Source: Anaerolineales bacterium (GTDB taxonomy: Bacteria > Chloroflexota > Anaerolineae > Anaerolineales > Villigracilaceae). From it: 12,347 nt of DNA. The DNA lies in contig JAEURF010000021.1 in NCBI GenBank assembly GCA_016789205.1, positions 1 to 12,347 of the forward strand. Direction: 5' to 3'. The notes under the pieces were generated by a model. It saw nothing but the letters and a program-made list of their open reading frames with translations, did not search any database and was not told the origin of the DNA. This document shows, piece after piece, positions 1 to 6,166 of the stretch (positions within the stretch are counted from its first letter, which is position 1; each line of letters starts with the position of its first letter). Position numbers and translations under genes: made by a program.

Positions 1-549
1 GTTTGTTTCAGATGAGCCATAAAAAATAACAGTCACTGCCATGTTTGGATTATGCAAACTATATAAAAGTGATACTCGCCCACCGTAACAAAAACCCATG
101 ATGCCTAAACGCTTCATATCTGCTTCGGGTTGGTTCTGCAACCAAGCATACACAGAATCTAAATCAGCATTTACATCAGCTTGGTCTGTATTAATCACTT
201 GATAAATCGCACGCGGAATCCAGGCTGTGGTTGAGCCTCGAAATGTGTCTGGGACAATAACAAAATAGCCTTCCTCTGCCAACAAATCTGCTTTGGAAAT
301 GAGTTTTTCATTCACGCCGTAAAACTCGTGAATCATTATCATTGTTGGGAACGGTCCATCACCTTGTGGCTTGGCAACATAGGCATACACATCGGGTGAG
401 TCGTTTTGGCTTGGAATAATTGTATTGGTTAAATTTTTGACCCTATCTCTACTCATGAGTGAGTCTACAAAAATGCTGAGGGGAATGAACAAGATGAGGA
501 TTCCCAAAACAAGTAGCAAGGTCAGCAAGATGCGTTTCAATATTTTCAT
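1..549 (-). CDS. Dienelactone hydrolase family protein, membrane-anchored or exported (partial, C-terminus off window)
   Basis: I translated the minus strand from the ATG at 547-549; the frame stays open for 183 codons to the window edge, so the C-terminus is missing. A good ribosome site (AAGGAG, complement of about 557-562) lies just upstream. Residues 5-23 are a hydrophobic N-terminal segment (signal peptide or anchor), unusual because classical dienelactone hydrolases are cytosolic. An alpha/beta-hydrolase body follows: IHEFYGVN near residues 73-80 (E75 fits the conserved Glu of the family), VPDTFRG near 99-105, and the nucleophile elbow GFCYGG at 152-157. C154 is the predicted nucleophile, Cys instead of Ser being the hallmark of this family. 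The catalytic Asp and His would lie beyond the edge. The substrate is unknown; members hydrolyse dienelactones or other esters. The family call is firm, the specificity is not. Confidence 0.85.
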   Translation of the reverse strand, partial: MKILKRILLTLLLVLGILILFIPLSIFVDSLMSRDRVKNLTNTIIPSQNDSPDVYAYVAKPQGDGPFPTMIMIHEFYGVNEKLISKADLLAEEGYFVIVPDTFRGSTTAWIPRAIYQVINTDQADVNADLDSVYAWLQNQPEADMKRLGIMGFCYGGRVSLLYSLHNPNMAVTVIFYGSSETN

Positions 550-642
550 CGAAGAACTCCTTTTCAATTTTATCAGCGAAATCCAACAAACGAAGTTTTA
601 GCTTTTTCCCAAATTAAAATCAAGCCTGAGATACTTTAGGTC

Positions 643-672
643 AATAAAATCAATTTCCATATTGATTTTATT
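643..672. promoter_or_regulatory. Perfect 12-bp inverted repeat, candidate operator
   Basis: AATAAAATCAAT (643-654) and ATTGATTTTATT (661-672) are exact reverse complements separated by 6 bp. The element lies between the divergent hydrolase and MFS genes, ending 9 bp before the predicted -35 of the MFS promoter. That placement fits a regulator binding site, and no regulator gene is adjacent. It is AT-rich, so a chance or structural origin is possible. Confidence 0.45.
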
Positions 673-681
673 AAATTAAAC

Positions 682-710
682 TTGACAATTATTAAATTAT
701 ATTATAAAAT
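682..710 (+). promoter_or_regulatory. Sigma-70-type promoter for the MFS gene
   Basis: A perfect -35 box TTGACA (682-687) is followed, after 17 bp, by TAAAAT (705-710), with an alternative TATAAA at 703-708. It points at the MFS gene, giving a leader of roughly 35 nt. A 9-bp inverted repeat, AAAATATTT (706-714) with AAATATTTT (726-734), overlaps the -10 and the early leader and may be a second control site. Confidence 0.6.
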
Positions 711-753
711 ATTTCAATAATCAATAAATATTTTCAATTTTATAAAGGAAAAT

Positions 754-2052
754 ATGAATAATTCTCAACAATCGCTTCCAAAAAATTGGGCTGTGCGCTT
801 TTTTAGCATTTTTACGGGTCAGGCGTTTTCGCTATTTGGCTCATCGTTGGTGCAATTTGCCTTAATTTGGCACCTCACCCAGCAAACTGGCTCTGCGACT
901 GTTTTAGCAACCGCCTCCCTTTTTGGGATGTTGCCACAGATTTTGCTCGGACCCATTGCAGGCACTATTGTTGACCGTGGAAATCGACGTTTGATTATGA
1001 TTTTTGCAGATGCGACGATTGCTATTTTCACGCTTCTTCTCGCCTATTTATTCTGGGTAAACCGCGTCGAAATTTGGCACATCTACGCCGCTTTGATGAT
1101 TCGGTCAGCGGGTGGGGCTTTTCACCACCCTGCACTATCAGCATCTACAACTCTGATGGTTCCCAAAGAACAACTTTCGCGCGTAGCAGGTGCCAACCAG
1201 ACACTTCAAGGCTTAGTGAGTATTGTTGCGCCACCTGTGGGTGCTTTATTCGTGGCGGCAATGCCTACACAAAATGTTCTGCTCATTGATATTTTCACAG
1301 CATTGATGGGAATTACACCACTCCTCATCTTTTCTGTTCCTCAACCTATAAAAGAAAATGTGGATATTTCTGCTCCAAAAGCCAGCTTCATGCAAGATTT
1401 AAGTGCAGGTTTCAAATATATGGCGGCATGGCCCGGTTTGTTGATGCTGGGATTAATGGCAACGCTTTTGAACTTCTTGCTAGCACCGACCAGTGCTTTA
1501 ACGCCGTTATTGGTGACAAAATATTTCAAACTTGGCGCATTGCAATTAGGCAGTTTGGATTCATTGTTTGGAGTTGGCATGATTGCAGGTGGCGTATTAC
1601 TTGGGGTTTGGGGCGGGTTTAAGAAAAAAATTGTCACGTCTTTGACAGGAATTATTTTATTTAGCTTTGCTATACTCGCCATTGCCGCCGCCCCTGCAGA
1701 TAAGTTTTGGATTATGTTGGTTTCTATGTTTTTTATTGGCTTTATGATGCCAATGGTCAACGGACCAATCCATGCGTTGTTTCAATCTGTGGTTGAGCCC
1801 AGTATGCAAGGAAGAGTGATGTCGCTAGTTGGAAGCGTAGCCACAGCGATGATGCCACTTAGCCTAATTATTGCCGGACCTGTGACTGATGCGACTAGTT
1901 ATCAAACTTGGTTTTGGATAGCAGGAATTCTAAATTTCGTAATTGGCGTAGGCTGTTTCTTCATCCCTGCTCTCATGAATATTGAAAGTAATCATAATGA
2001 AGCAAAATCTGAGGCAGTTCAAGGAAATGACCCAGTAATTGCTCAACAATAA
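754..2052 (+). CDS. MFS efflux transporter, macrolide-efflux (Mef/DHA3)-like
   Basis: This 432-residue integral membrane protein has about 12 hydrophobic segments, close to the 400-430 usual for the family. The N-terminal part (residues 12-84) has the layout I know from Mef-type proteins: a GQAFSLFGS stretch near 22-30, then SATVLATASLFGMLP near 47-61, and the MFS motif A region GPIAGTIVDRGNRR at 66-79 between helices 2 and 3. The expected role is proton-driven export of a hydrophobic compound from the cytoplasm. A macrolide substrate would be a guess from family resemblance. The start at 754 is supported by AAAGGA (744-749) and a good promoter. The last 20 or so residues are polar, so the C-terminus is cytoplasmic. 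The gene stands alone, divergent from the hydrolase and followed by its own terminator. Confidence 0.85.
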   Translation: MNNSQQSLPKNWAVRFFSIFTGQAFSLFGSSLVQFALIWHLTQQTGSATVLATASLFGMLPQILLGPIAGTIVDRGNRRLIMIFADATIAIFTLLLAYLFWVNRVEIWHIYAALMIRSAGGAFHHPALSASTTLMVPKEQLSRVAGANQTLQGLVSIVAPPVGALFVAAMPTQNVLLIDIFTALMGITPLLIFSVPQPIKENVDISAPKASFMQDLSAGFKYMAAWPGLLMLGLMATLLNFLLAPTSALTPLLVTKYFKLGALQLGSLDSLFGVGMIAGGVLLGVWGGFKKKIVTSLTGIILFSFAILAIAAAPADKFWIMLVSMFFIGFMMPMVNGPIHALFQSVVEPSMQGRVMSLVGSVATAMMPLSLIIAGPVTDATSYQTWFWIAGILNFVIGVGCFFIPALMNIESNHNEAKSEAVQGNDPVIAQQ

Positions 2053-2082
2053 ATTCGTTGGTTTTCGTCCTCCAAGACGACG

Positions 2083-2126
2083 GTTGCAGGTCACACAGGG
2101 GAGAATGTGACCTGCAACTCATTTTT
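2083..2126 (+). terminator. Hairpin terminator after the MFS gene
   Basis: A perfect 13-bp stem, GTTGCAGGTCACA (2083-2095) with TGTGACCTGCAAC (2106-2118), closes a 10-nt loop and is followed by TCATTTTT. The T run starts 3 nt after the stem, so it is a reasonable but not ideal intrinsic terminator. It begins 30 bp past the MFS stop codon. Confidence 0.65.
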
Positions 2127-2127
2127 A

Positions 2128-2155
2128 TTGTCAGTTTTTCAACACATGGTATAAT
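2128..2155 (+). promoter_or_regulatory. Promoter of tRNA-Ser
   Basis: TTGTCA (2128-2133), a 16-bp spacer and a perfect TATAAT (2150-2155) preceded by TGG, that is an extended -10 (TGnTATAAT). The predicted transcription start near 2162 lies about 13 nt before the mature tRNA 5' end. Confidence 0.7.
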
Positions 2156-2174
2156 CTGCCCCGCTTGATAAACT

Positions 2175-2261
2175 GGAGAGATCGCGTAGTCTGGCTTAGC
2201 GCGCACGCTTGGAAAGCGTGTAACCCTCAAAGGTTCGCGGGTTCGAATCCCGCTCTCTCCG
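2175..2261 (+). tRNA. tRNA-Ser (anticodon GGA)
   Basis: All arms fold by hand. The acceptor pairs GGAGAGA (2175-2181) with TCTCTCC (2254-2260), and the discriminator is G2261, the serine identity base. The D stem pairs GCG (2184-2186) with CGC (2200-2202). The anticodon stem pairs CACGC (2204-2208) with GCGTG (2216-2220) around the loop TTGGAAA, so the anticodon is GGA, reading UCC and UCU. The long variable arm (2221-2236) has an AACC/GGTT stem, as expected of class II tRNA-Ser. The T arm pairs GCGGG (2237-2241) with CCCGC (2249-2253) around TTCGAAT. The CCA tail is not encoded, as CTG follows the discriminator. Confidence 0.97.
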
Positions 2262-2264
2262 CTG

Positions 2265-2295
2265 AAAACGTCTCTTTATGAGGCGTTTTTATTTT
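2265..2295 (+). terminator. Terminator of tRNA-Ser
   Basis: AAAACGTCTC (2265-2274) pairs with GAGGCGTTTT (2280-2289), with one T-G wobble, around the loop TTTAT. The T-rich tail TATTTT follows. It begins 4 nt past the tRNA. Confidence 0.75.
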
Positions 2296-2348
2296 AGGTT
2301 CGCGTGCCTCCATTGAGGAGATGATATTCGAATCCCGCTCTCTCTCCG
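2296..2348 (+). pseudogene. Broken second copy of the tRNA-Ser 3' part
   Basis: AGGTTCGCG (2296-2304) repeats tRNA positions 2231-2239 exactly. After 22 unrelated bases, positions 2327-2348 repeat the tRNA T-loop-to-discriminator segment (2242-2261) with a 2-nt CT insertion. No acceptor 5' arm, D arm or anticodon arm is present, so it cannot be a tRNA. It may be the relic of a tandem duplication or an attachment-site scar, since integrases often target tRNA 3' ends. No integrase gene is in view. Confidence 0.6.
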
Positions 2349-2352
2349 TTAC

Positions 2353-2387
2353 AAAATAAAACATCCCTTTTCGGGATGTTTTATTTT
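2353..2387. terminator. Strong bidirectional terminator
   Basis: A perfect 15-bp stem, AAAATAAAACATCCC (2353-2367) with GGGATGTTTTATTTT (2373-2387), closes the loop TTTTC. The A run on one side and T run on the other make it work in both directions. On the minus strand it lies 39 bp past the stop of the last act-operon gene and is the best candidate for that operon's terminator. On the plus strand it backs up the tRNA terminator. Confidence 0.85.
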
Positions 2388-2391
2388 ATTT

Positions 2392-2421
2392 ATCTGCTCA
2401 AATCAGCGTTCATCTGCGTTC
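2392..2421. repeat. Three-copy 10-bp tandem repeat
   Basis: ATCTGCTCAA (2392-2401), ATCAGCGTTC (2402-2411) and ATCTGCGTTC (2412-2421) are head-to-tail decamers sharing the ATCWGC core. They lie between the act-operon stop codon and its terminator. From memory, similar ATCTGCGTTC decamers are scattered between genes in several environmental bacterial phyla; their role is unknown. Confidence 0.5.
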
Positions 2422-2426
2422 AAATA

Positions 2427-2840
2427 TTATTGAACTGGCTTACCCACAAATATTGTTTGGCTTGAAAGTTCTTGTGTATTATCAAATAAGGCTTTGGCTT
2501 CTTCAAAAGTAGTTTGACAAGTTAAGCCATTGACATCTGTAAATTGAAATGTTTGTGATTCGGAAACGCCAGAAGCAACCCACGCCTCAATTAAGGTTTG
2601 GGCATTCACTTCGCACAGTTCTTGAGTCGTTACTTCTTCTTGACTCATATCAGGTTGCGTCACGGGCATGGTCGCAGAGATTAATGTTGGCACCGGCGTA
2701 CGGTCAATTGAGAGTTCTCCGCGGTGGCAAGTCAGCGTGAAACCGCATGCATTGAGGTAAAGAAACCCAACCCATGCCATCACACCAATCAGAAAGATTA
2801 CGATTGTGCCGTAAATATAACTTCTTACATCATCATTCAT
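2427..2840 (-). CDS. Small membrane-anchored protein at the 3' end of the act operon (unknown function)
   Basis: I do not recognise this 137-residue protein. An upstream TTG at 2873 would extend it, but the ATG at 2838-2840 is preceded by GAGAGGGAGAG at a good distance and leaves a 16-nt gap after actE, so I prefer it. Residues 9-30 form one hydrophobic helix. The remainder, predicted outside the membrane, has a NACGFTLTC stretch (C32, C38) and two later cysteines, which could make disulfides. LNAC at 29-32 resembles a weak lipobox. There is no CxxCH, so no heme c. Sitting last in the ACIII operon, it may be an accessory subunit or assembly factor, like the small extra subunit (ActG) at the end of other Chloroflexota act operons. 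That equivalence rests on position, not on sequence I can recognise. The NrfD-like ActF expected near here in many operons is absent. Confidence 0.7.
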   Translation of the reverse strand: MNDDVRSYIYGTIVIFLIGVMAWVGFLYLNACGFTLTCHRGELSIDRTPVPTLISATMPVTQPDMSQEEVTTQELCEVNAQTLIEAWVASGVSESQTFQFTDVNGLTCQTTFEEAKALFDNTQELSSQTIFVGKPVQ

Positions 2841-2856
2841 TGTATCTCTCCCTCTC

Positions 2857-3405
2857 TCATTCTGTTGCCGCAAGCGTGCGAATGAAGTTGACTACATCCC
2901 AACGCTCGCGTACTGTAAGGTTTTCGTTCAAAGGCGGACATTGACCAGAAAATTGCACATCCGGGAAGAGAGAGTTATTAGGATTAAAGACGCCATTAGA
3001 AATGGTCAAAAATATACTCCCATCTGATTTCGCTTGTATTTCTGCACTCGTCAAATCAGCAGGCTTTTTCTTAATCAGAAAAGCCGAAACGGTTGTAGTT
3101 TCTGAACCACTTGCACCATGACAAACCGCACAATTAATCTGATACAGTTGTCCACCGCGTGAAATAGAAGCATCATCTGCTGGGATGGGGTTAATCGGCT
3201 CAGTGCCGGGCAAATAAGCCACACCTTCTACTGGAACAGAACTGGCTGGCACAGCCAATGGAACTTCTTGGTCGTCAAAAGAAGGTTGAAGTTCCATAAA
3301 GACCACATATTCAAATTTCAAAATGTCGAATGAGAAAATCATAATGATAGAGGCAATGATGCCCAAAGCAGTGAATACAACTGCGAGTTGTCTTAATAAT
3401 CTCAT
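2857..3405 (-). CDS. actE: ActE, mono-heme cytochrome c subunit of alternative complex III
   Basis: This 182-residue protein has one N-terminal membrane helix (residues 5-26), a linker rich in Pro and acidic residues, and a class I cytochrome c domain. The heme motif CAVCH is at 92-96 in the family-typical context GGQLYQINCAVCHG, and a C-terminal helix ends in RERWDVVNFIRTL. It should face the periplasm and receive electrons from the Fe-S and pentaheme subunits. The domain has no Met and no His after H96, so the usual Met sixth ligand is missing; C156 in SGQCPPL lies about where the ligand loop is expected. The ATG overlaps the actD stop codon by 4 bp (ATGA), implying coupled translation. I am confident of family and operon role; the heme ligation is open. 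Confidence 0.9.
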   Translation of the reverse strand: MRLLRQLAVVFTALGIIASIIMIFSFDILKFEYVVFMELQPSFDDQEVPLAVPASSVPVEGVAYLPGTEPINPIPADDASISRGGQLYQINCAVCHGASGSETTTVSAFLIKKKPADLTSAEIQAKSDGSIFLTISNGVFNPNNSLFPDVQFSGQCPPLNENLTVRERWDVVNFIRTLAATE

Positions 3406-3947
3406 AATTGTTTTGCCTCCGCAGGCTTCACAGATTCTGCGCCGAATTTTTTCAAAGTATCCATAATTTTCTTTTCTTCCACATGCTCACATTCAACCAC
3501 AATGGCAATTTTTCCATCACTGATTTCAGGCACATATTTCATCGGGCGATAGTTTGGGAAGAAACTATCTAAAAAGACAGCAAGAAACGTTGAAAGTAAC
3601 ATGCCGAGCATCGTCAATTCAAAAAGCAACACGAAACTGGGGGGCCAAGGCACATAAGCTTGCGTGCTGACTTGAATTGGATACGCATACATAAACGGGG
3701 CAATAAATGCTAGAAACGACCCAGCAGAAAAGCCCAAGATGGCGCCGCCCATGGCGACACGTGGCACGTTAGAATGTTGCGGCGGGCGACCTAACATCGC
3801 CTCTGTCACAGGGACACCTGAGATAACATTCATACAAGCATCGTCTACGCCTAAAGCGCGGAGTCCTTCTACCGCGTTTGCGGCAGGTTCAAGGTCAGGA
3901 AAGACCGCGAGCAATCCATGACTAGTAGTAGATTTCTTTTCAGCCAT
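3402..3947 (-). CDS. actD: ActD, DUF3341 membrane subunit of alternative complex III
   Basis: This 181-residue protein matches the size and layout of ActD. A soluble N-terminal domain with the GLLAVFPDLEPAANAVEGL pattern (residues 11-29) is followed by two transmembrane helices (about 64-88 and 102-126) and a short cytoplasmic alpha/beta tail. In known ACIII structures ActD carries no cofactor and packs against the NrfD-like subunits. The start at 3947 has a perfect AGGAGG 5 nt upstream, and that site overlaps the actC stop codon. Its stop overlaps the actE start. The unbroken spacing argues for one transcript and fixed subunit ratios. Confidence 0.92.
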   Translation of the reverse strand: MAEKKSTTSHGLLAVFPDLEPAANAVEGLRALGVDDACMNVISGVPVTEAMLGRPPQHSNVPRVAMGGAILGFSAGSFLAFIAPFMYAYPIQVSTQAYVPWPPSFVLLFELTMLGMLLSTFLAVFLDSFFPNYRPMKYVPEISDGKIAIVVECEHVEEKKIMDTLKKFGAESVKPAEAKQL

Positions 3948-3956
3948 TGCGTCCTC

Positions 3957-5411
3957 CTATTCCAATTCACTGACCGTGACCACGGTCTCGCGTCCAAATT
4001 TCTTAAGTTGATGTGCCATCTGACCTTCTTGCACTTCCCAAACTGGAATCATAGGAATCAATTTGGCAAAGATGACATACAGCAAAATAAATAAAGTTAA
4101 TGTACCTATGCCCAGTGGAATTTCAATACCGGGTGTATACATACGCCATGTGAATGGCATACGATTAATCGTCAGAGAAATTGGGATAATGATATAACGT
4201 TCAAACCACATGCCAACATTAATTAAAATACCGACAGTAGAAACAAGCCATGGTGTAGAACGCCATTTTGAATTCCAAAGAATTGCCCACGGAATCGCTA
4301 TGTTGACGATTAACATCGCGAACCACATCCAACCTAATGGACCAGCTTCATGGAAGTGAAGCAATTGCTTCGTCCATTTGTCGCCACCATACCATTGCAC
4401 CATGTAATCGTTGAAGAAGAAGTATGCCCAACCCATTGAAATAATGAGCATGAGTTTACCAATTGCGTCAAAATGTTCGGCGCGGATGAAGTAATCCATG
4501 TTCTTAACAAATTTACGAACTGCTGCTAAAACAACCACAGCCGCACCCATACCTGAATGTAAAGCGCCGATAACGAAGTATGGACCAAAGATTGTAGAAT
4601 TCCAACCCGGGCGAGTTGCGGCGGCAAAATCCCAAGAGACGATGGTATGCACTGAGAACATAACCGGGATAATCGCAAATGCAAAAATGTTCATGGCATT
4701 GCGTAAATGAGTCCACTCACCTTCTGTGCCACGGAAACCGAGCGCAAGAATTCTGTAAAAGTTTTTACGCCAACCGGTTGTTTTATCACGCGCCATTGCA
4801 AGGTCTGGAATGAGTGGCAAGAAAAGATACATGGTAGATGAAAGCAGATAAGTAGTAATCGCTAACAGGTCCCAAGAAAGAGGCGAATGGAAATTGGGCC
4901 ACAACATACGTTGATTTGGGTAAGGCATCAACCAGTAAGCCAGCCAGACACGTCCCATATGCATGAAAATACTAAAACCGGCTTGCACTAAACCGAAGGT
5001 GGTCATCAACTCTGCAACACGGGTAAATGGACGGCGAAACTCGGCTTTGAACACACGCAAAATCGCGGAGATGAAAGTACCTGCGTGACTAATACCAATC
5101 CAGAACACGGTGTTGACGAGGAAGATGCCCCAATACGATGGGCGGTTCACACCAGCAATGCCAACGCCTTCGGCGATGAGTCTAATCCAAGAATAGACTA
5201 AACAATACGCCACGATACTGGCAAGAACGAAAACGGTCAGCCAATATTTCCAACTCGGTTTTTCGGTCATTGCTTCCATGACCATGTCGTTCATTTGCCC
5301 GCGCGGAAGCGGGTCTAACATCAAATGTTTTTCGCGGAAGTGTTCTTCCGTGTGACCATGATGCTCGTATACGGCAGGTTTGTTTTCAGTTTCTTTTTTA
5401 CCGTAAGCCAT
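3957..5411 (-). CDS. actC: ActC, NrfD/PsrC-like quinol-binding membrane subunit of alternative complex III
   Basis: This 484-residue integral membrane protein has about ten helices (roughly 56-79, 93-117, 133-157, 178-202, 238-258, 276-299, 315-336, 358-379, 387-408 and 430-453). It carries stretches typical of the family: GISHAGTF near 106-113, FSVHTIVSWDFA near 252-263, FGPYFVIGALHSG near 275-287 and NVGMWFERY near 398-406. NrfD-family subunits bind quinol at the periplasmic side and are discussed as possible proton conduits. H109, H255 and D261 lie in conserved membrane stretches and are candidates for such roles. The ATG directly abuts the actB2 stop (TAAATG), with AGGAGG upstream. Many ACIII operons encode two NrfD-like proteins (ActC and ActF); this is the only one here. 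Confidence 0.93.
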   Translation of the reverse strand: MAYGKKETENKPAVYEHHGHTEEHFREKHLMLDPLPRGQMNDMVMEAMTEKPSWKYWLTVFVLASIVAYCLVYSWIRLIAEGVGIAGVNRPSYWGIFLVNTVFWIGISHAGTFISAILRVFKAEFRRPFTRVAELMTTFGLVQAGFSIFMHMGRVWLAYWLMPYPNQRMLWPNFHSPLSWDLLAITTYLLSSTMYLFLPLIPDLAMARDKTTGWRKNFYRILALGFRGTEGEWTHLRNAMNIFAFAIIPVMFSVHTIVSWDFAAATRPGWNSTIFGPYFVIGALHSGMGAAVVVLAAVRKFVKNMDYFIRAEHFDAIGKLMLIISMGWAYFFFNDYMVQWYGGDKWTKQLLHFHEAGPLGWMWFAMLIVNIAIPWAILWNSKWRSTPWLVSTVGILINVGMWFERYIIIPISLTINRMPFTWRMYTPGIEIPLGIGTLTLFILLYVIFAKLIPMIPVWEVQEGQMAHQLKKFGRETVVTVSELE

Positions 5412-6164
5412 TTATGCACCTCCTCCATTCATGTAGGTAATGCTTGGGAGTGTGCCAAGTTCTTCTAAATGTTTCTTACCATGGCTCTGACCATGATGCA
5501 TCATTTGATAAACAAGCGTATCTTCTTTATCAATGCGACCAAACGTAATTGCATTGGATGGGCAAGCCTGTGCGCAAGCAGTCGTGAATTCACCATCTGC
5601 AACTTCACGTCCTTCAGATTTGGCTTTGTCTTGCGCCTTGTGGATGCGTTGAATACAGAATGTACATTTTTCCATTACACCGCGTCGGCGCACGGTGACA
5701 TCTGGGTTGAATTGGTTTGGCAAAGGTTCAGGGCGTTGATAATCACGCCAATTGAATGTACGCACTTGATACGGGCAGTTGTTTGCACAATAACGCGTAC
5801 CCACACAGCGGTTATATACTTGCAGATTTAATTGCTCTGCCTGTGAATGCACAGTAGCAAACGCCGGACAAACTGGTTCGCATGGGGCGCTTCCACATTG
5901 TTGGCACATCATCGGTTGTTGATTGGTCATCTTAACTTCAGGGTATTCACCTTCCCAGAAGCGTTCAATCCGAATCCAGTGCATGGCACGTCCATAACCG
6001 GAATCTTCTTCACCAACAAATGGAATGTTATTTTCCATAGAACAAGCGGCAACACAAGCCTGACAGCCCGTGCAAATATCTTGGTCAATGACCATGCCCC
6101 ACTTGCCGACATGCTCCCCTTCTAATTTCACTTCAGAAATTTTCAAATCAGACAATGTCGTCAT
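5412..6164 (-). CDS. actB2: ActB2, four-cluster Fe-S subunit of alternative complex III
   Basis: This 250-residue ferredoxin-like protein corresponds to the C-terminal half of a usual ActB. Four cysteine groups are visible: C31/C34/C37/C41, C87/C90/C95/C99, C120/C126/C130 and C167/C170/C197/C201. In the third group the second Cys is replaced by Thr (T123, in CVGTRYC), which predicts a [3Fe-4S] cluster. The rest predict three [4Fe-4S] clusters, the same set reported for ActB. These form an electron wire between the quinol site in ActC and the hemes. There is no signal peptide, so export probably depends on pairing with the Tat-bearing ActB1 partner, as in other molybdopterin-family complexes. 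The start lies 2 nt past the actB1 stop, so the split is a clean gene boundary and not obviously a frameshift. Confidence 0.9.
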   Translation of the reverse strand: MTTLSDLKISEVKLEGEHVGKWGMVIDQDICTGCQACVAACSMENNIPFVGEEDSGYGRAMHWIRIERFWEGEYPEVKMTNQQPMMCQQCGSAPCEPVCPAFATVHSQAEQLNLQVYNRCVGTRYCANNCPYQVRTFNWRDYQRPEPLPNQFNPDVTVRRRGVMEKCTFCIQRIHKAQDKAKSEGREVADGEFTTACAQACPSNAITFGRIDKEDTLVYQMMHHGQSHGKKHLEELGTLPSITYMNGGGA

Positions 6165-6166
6165 GA

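Noticed and set aside
1341..1760. 139-codon open frame on the minus strand inside the MFS gene
   Set aside because: It lies wholly antisense to a well-supported transporter, has no recognisable domain, and its composition is what the complement of hydrophobic codons gives.
2175..2261. tRNA for an amino acid other than serine
   Set aside because: The GGA anticodon, long variable arm and G discriminator all indicate serine.
2841..2873. TTG start for the last act-operon gene
   Set aside because: It would overlap actE by 17 bp and lacks a ribosome site, whereas the ATG at 2840 has a GAGGGAGAG site and a normal gap.
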